Shown in pieces: positions 29,858 through 31,976 of a DNA stretch of 31,976 nucleotides. The notes under the pieces were generated by a model. The model did no database searches and was not told where the DNA came from. It was given only the letters and a program-made list of their open reading frames with translations. A program made the translations under genes and the position numbers. The DNA is from a virus. The first letter of the stretch is position 1, and each line of letters starts with the position of its first letter. The stretch spans positions 1 through 31,976 of the IMG/VR virus record IMGVR_UViG_3300028559_000132, one strand, 5' to 3'.

Positions 29858-31976
29858 TTAATTATTAGATGCACGCAATATCTTCTCAGAAATGTCATTG
29901 GTAGTGCGTATAGCATCTACCATACTGTCCAACTTTGCGTTCAACAATTCCATAACTGCTATATTAATTCTTGTATTATCTAAATTAGCATTACGCGCGA
30001 ATGTGTCATTCTTTATCGTGTTTTCAACAGTTGCAGTCTTTTCAGAATTCATATCACGTACAATTTTATTGATCGTAGCAGTCATCGTTTTTGGAGTAAA
30101 GCTAGCTGAACTCAATGAGCCAAATGCTTTGTCATCTTTCATATCCATGAGAGAATCTAACTGTGTCGCAGGTGATTTTGCCAGCATCATAAGTGCTGAA
30201 TTATTAACAAGAGGGGCGATAAGTTCAGTACCGTGTAATGTTGCTGGATAACCTGAAGATGGTCCAGTAAACACTCCACCCTTTTCTGCTTTCAATTCTA
30301 CGTGCGGGGGATCATTTCGGTAGGGACGATGCAATCCATATTTGTGCAAATATGGATCAAAAGCACCTCGGTCTGCACTTATATCCAGTGCTTCACCGCG
30401 ACCATGTTTGCTACCAGCACCTGACCCGTCTACTTTATATTGCTTTCCCCCATAAGTAATAGTAGTGTCATTCATTGGTCTAGCAGGGGTATGAATGCCT
30501 GATTCCCCTAAAATATTGCCTCTTACCCAAAGCTCTGCTTGGTATTGATCGGAACGATGTGCGCTGTTTATTTTTATAGGGCGTCTAAACTCTTTAGCAG
30601 CAGTAAAGAACCTGGAAAGCAAATTAGAATTCATTCCGGATAAATCAGCACGGTCCCCTAATGTTATATTATCGGGCTTACTAGATATAAGTTTAGTGTC
30701 CGCCATTGGTCCTCCAGCAAGTTGTGGTCCTCCAGCAAGTTGTGGTCCTCCACTTCTAGCCAATTGTTGAACAAATTCGGGGGTATCACCTTTCTGGACC
30801 TTCGCTGTCGCGGTGCTCATTTTTTTGTTCATCAACTCATATACTTCACCTAAAGTTCTAGCACGATCTCCATCATAGTAGATGTTTCTGTTGGCTTTTG
30901 CTGCGTTTGGATTTAAATCTGCTGCAATGGCATTTGGATCTCGATTCATCGCGTTCAAGAATTGAGTTGCACCGCCAGCACCCAAAAAGTGAGCCATATA
31001 TAAATCTGTATTAGATGCTCTTCTGCCAGTACCCTTTTCAAGTTGTTTTCTTTGCTTTTCAGTAAAATAAGCCATAACTTCTGCGGCTTTGTTTGGATCA
31101 AATTTATCTTGTAGAGAATAGTCTTTGCCCATCTCTTTGGTTAGCTGTTTCCAAGTTGAGTCCAAAAATTGAAACATGCCTCCGGCAGAACTAGTTGTTG
31201 CTCTAGCATCTGCTCTGCCCCCTGATTCGATCATGGCTGTCGCAGCCATATATGATCCTAAGTTTGCGGGTATCTGAGGCGCGCCTGATGCGGAACCACC
31301 GGACGACCCACCGTACGAACCACCTTGTGGAGTAGTTTCAGTATTACCTGACATATTGAACATCAGTTGTGATAAAGCATCTAATGCTTGTTTAAACCTA
31401 TTCAGCATGTTGCCTGTACTAAGTAATTCATCTTTAAATTTCTTTATTGATTCAGACATTTCAGTAGTACTGTCAGTGGTAGTAGAATCAGATGTGGGTT
31501 TTATAAGTTTTTCTAATGCTTTCGACGATTTAGCACTTTCATTTAGTATCGCTTGTGTTTCCGGAGAAATTGCAGTATCACCTGGGGTCGCTACTTCTGA
31601 TTCAGGTTTATCTTTGCCCGCAAGTACTTGTTCTGCAATCCCTGTGGTTTGCACATTGCCAGCTTCAGGTTCAGGTTTATCTTTTCCTTTAAATGCACCA
31701 AACAAAGCATCCCCTGCTTTTCCACCAGCAAAATAGCCGAGGCCGCCTCCAAGAAGTCCTCCGATAGCAGCGCCGGGTCCCGGGATCGCTACTTCTGATT
31801 CAGGTTTATCTTTGCCCGCAAGTACTTGTTCTGCAATCCCTGTGGTTTGCACATTGCCAGCTTCAGGTTCAGGTTTATCTTTTCCTTTAAATGCACCAAA
31901 CAAAGCATCCCCTGCTTTTCCACCAGCAAAATAGCCGAGGCCGCCTCCAAGAAGTCCTCCGATAGCAGCGCCGGGT
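29858..31976 (-). CDS. Tail-associated wall hydrolase (transglycosylase-like + M15-like), 5'-truncated
   Basis: Frame open through the right edge. Counting from 31903: residues 45-66 are glycine-zipper-like (GGLLGGGLGYFAGGKAG), in a 66-residue unit present twice. Residues ~212-340 form a transglycosylase/lysozyme-like domain: YMAATAMIESGG with Glu226, TTSSAGGMFQFLDSTW, and YMAHFLGAGGA. Residues ~440-537 form an M15-like zinc peptidase: SAHRS, SKHGRGEALDIS (His500, Asp507), PPHVEL (His534). Then GGVFTGPSSGYPATLHGTE, a motif typical of tape-measure-type proteins, and a helical tail. The two enzyme domains would cut glycan strands and peptide cross-links as the tail crosses the wall. The start is outside the window. 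It may be a tape-measure or hub protein; a free endolysin is less likely given the size and C-terminus. Confidence 0.8.
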   Translation of the reverse strand, partial: PGAAIGGLLGGGLGYFAGGKAGDALFGAFKGKDKPEPEAGNVQTTGIAEQVLAGKDKPESEVAIPGPGAAIGGLLGGGLGYFAGGKAGDALFGAFKGKDKPEPEAGNVQTTGIAEQVLAGKDKPESEVATPGDTAISPETQAILNESAKSSKALEKLIKPTSDSTTTDSTTEMSESIKKFKDELLSTGNMLNRFKQALDALSQLMFNMSGNTETTPQGGSYGGSSGGSASGAPQIPANLGSYMAATAMIESGGRADARATTSSAGGMFQFLDSTWKQLTKEMGKDYSLQDKFDPNKAAEVMAYFTEKQRKQLEKGTGRRASNTDLYMAHFLGAGGATQFLNAMNRDPNAIAADLNPNAAKANRNIYYDGDRARTLGEVYELMNKKMSTATAKVQKGDTPEFVQQLARSGGPQLAGGPQLAGGPMADTKLISSKPDNITLGDRADLSGMNSNLLSRFFTAAKEFRRPIKINSAHRSDQYQAELWVRGNILGESGIHTPARPMNDTTITYGGKQYKVDGSGAGSKHGRGEALDISADRGAFDPYLHKYGLHRPYRNDPPHVELKAEKGGVFTGPSSGYPATLHGTELIAPLVNNSALMMLAKSPATQLDSLMDMKDDKAFGSLSSASFTPKTMTATINKIVRDMNSEKTATVENTIKNDTFARNANLDNTRINIAVMELLNAKLDSMVDAIRTTNDISEKILRASNN
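30708..30751 (-). repeat. 18-bp tandem repeat in hydrolase linker
   Basis: Two full copies and 8 bases of a third of an 18-bp unit encoding GGPQLA, in the linker between the transglycosylase-like and M15-like domains. In frame, so only linker length varies. Confidence 0.85.
31588..31976 (-). repeat. Exact 198-bp tandem duplication at window end
   Basis: 31588-31785 and 31786-31976 are identical over the 191 bases available. The unit encodes 66 residues (glycine zipper, then KGKDKPEPEAGN and AGKDKPESEV). Copies are in frame. The window stops inside the second copy, so there may be more. Confidence 0.9.

Noticed and set aside
1-31976. tRNA genes, integrase or attachment sites
   Set aside because: None recognised on reading the sequence. 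A tRNA scan would be needed to exclude a tRNA fully.

Overview
The window reads as a head, tail-fibre and accessory segment of a T4-like myovirus, probably from an aquatic host. The evidence is a block in classic T4 order, transcribed right to left on the minus strand: portal gp20 (24990-28052), a small conserved protein, an acidic prohead core protein, prohead protease gp21, scaffold gp22 and major capsid protein gp23. In addition, at least 13 octamers fitting NATAAATA, the late-promoter form of T4 and its cyanophage relatives, sit upstream of genes. The host cannot be named from the sequence. Every gene is on the minus strand except one (15440-15808).

Right end (28074-31976): a 5'-truncated tail-associated wall hydrolase carries a transglycosylase-like domain, an M15-like peptidase domain and a tape-measure-like C-terminus. 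It contains an exact 198-bp tandem duplication that runs off the window. A Vsr/EDxHD-type homing endonuclease follows. Centre right (19741-28066): head morphogenesis genes, with mobile DNA-cutting genes of several families between or within them. These are an HNH-bearing intein in gp20, a GIY-YIG endonuclease between gp21 and gp22, and an HNH endonuclease just beyond gp23. A strong intrinsic terminator closes the gp23 unit.

Centre (15440-18898): an accessory island with two tiny overlapping ORFs, a TOPRIM plus nucleotidyltransferase fusion, an ADP-ribosyltransferase-like protein, a secreted staphylococcal-type nuclease and a degenerate HNH protein on the opposite strand. Several of these begin with short peptides ending in [L/I]-x-E, like the capsid-targeting peptides that the T4 gp21 protease removes. 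I infer that they may be packaged in the head and injected as effectors.

Left half (1-15342): adhesion genes. These are a beta-helix particle protein, two small structural proteins, three Asn/Gly/Thr-rich repeat fibres (385, 997 and 1756 aa), and two paralogous collagen-like fibres, one ending in an S74 intramolecular chaperone and one cut by the window edge.

The most unusual signals are: late promoter boxes exactly 5 nt from the ATG of three accessory genes (6 nt for portal), predicting leaderless mRNAs; the packaged-effector signature; a 23-bp copy of the HNH endonuclease 3' end left between two other genes; and a three-armed hairpin with alternative pairings between two fibre genes.
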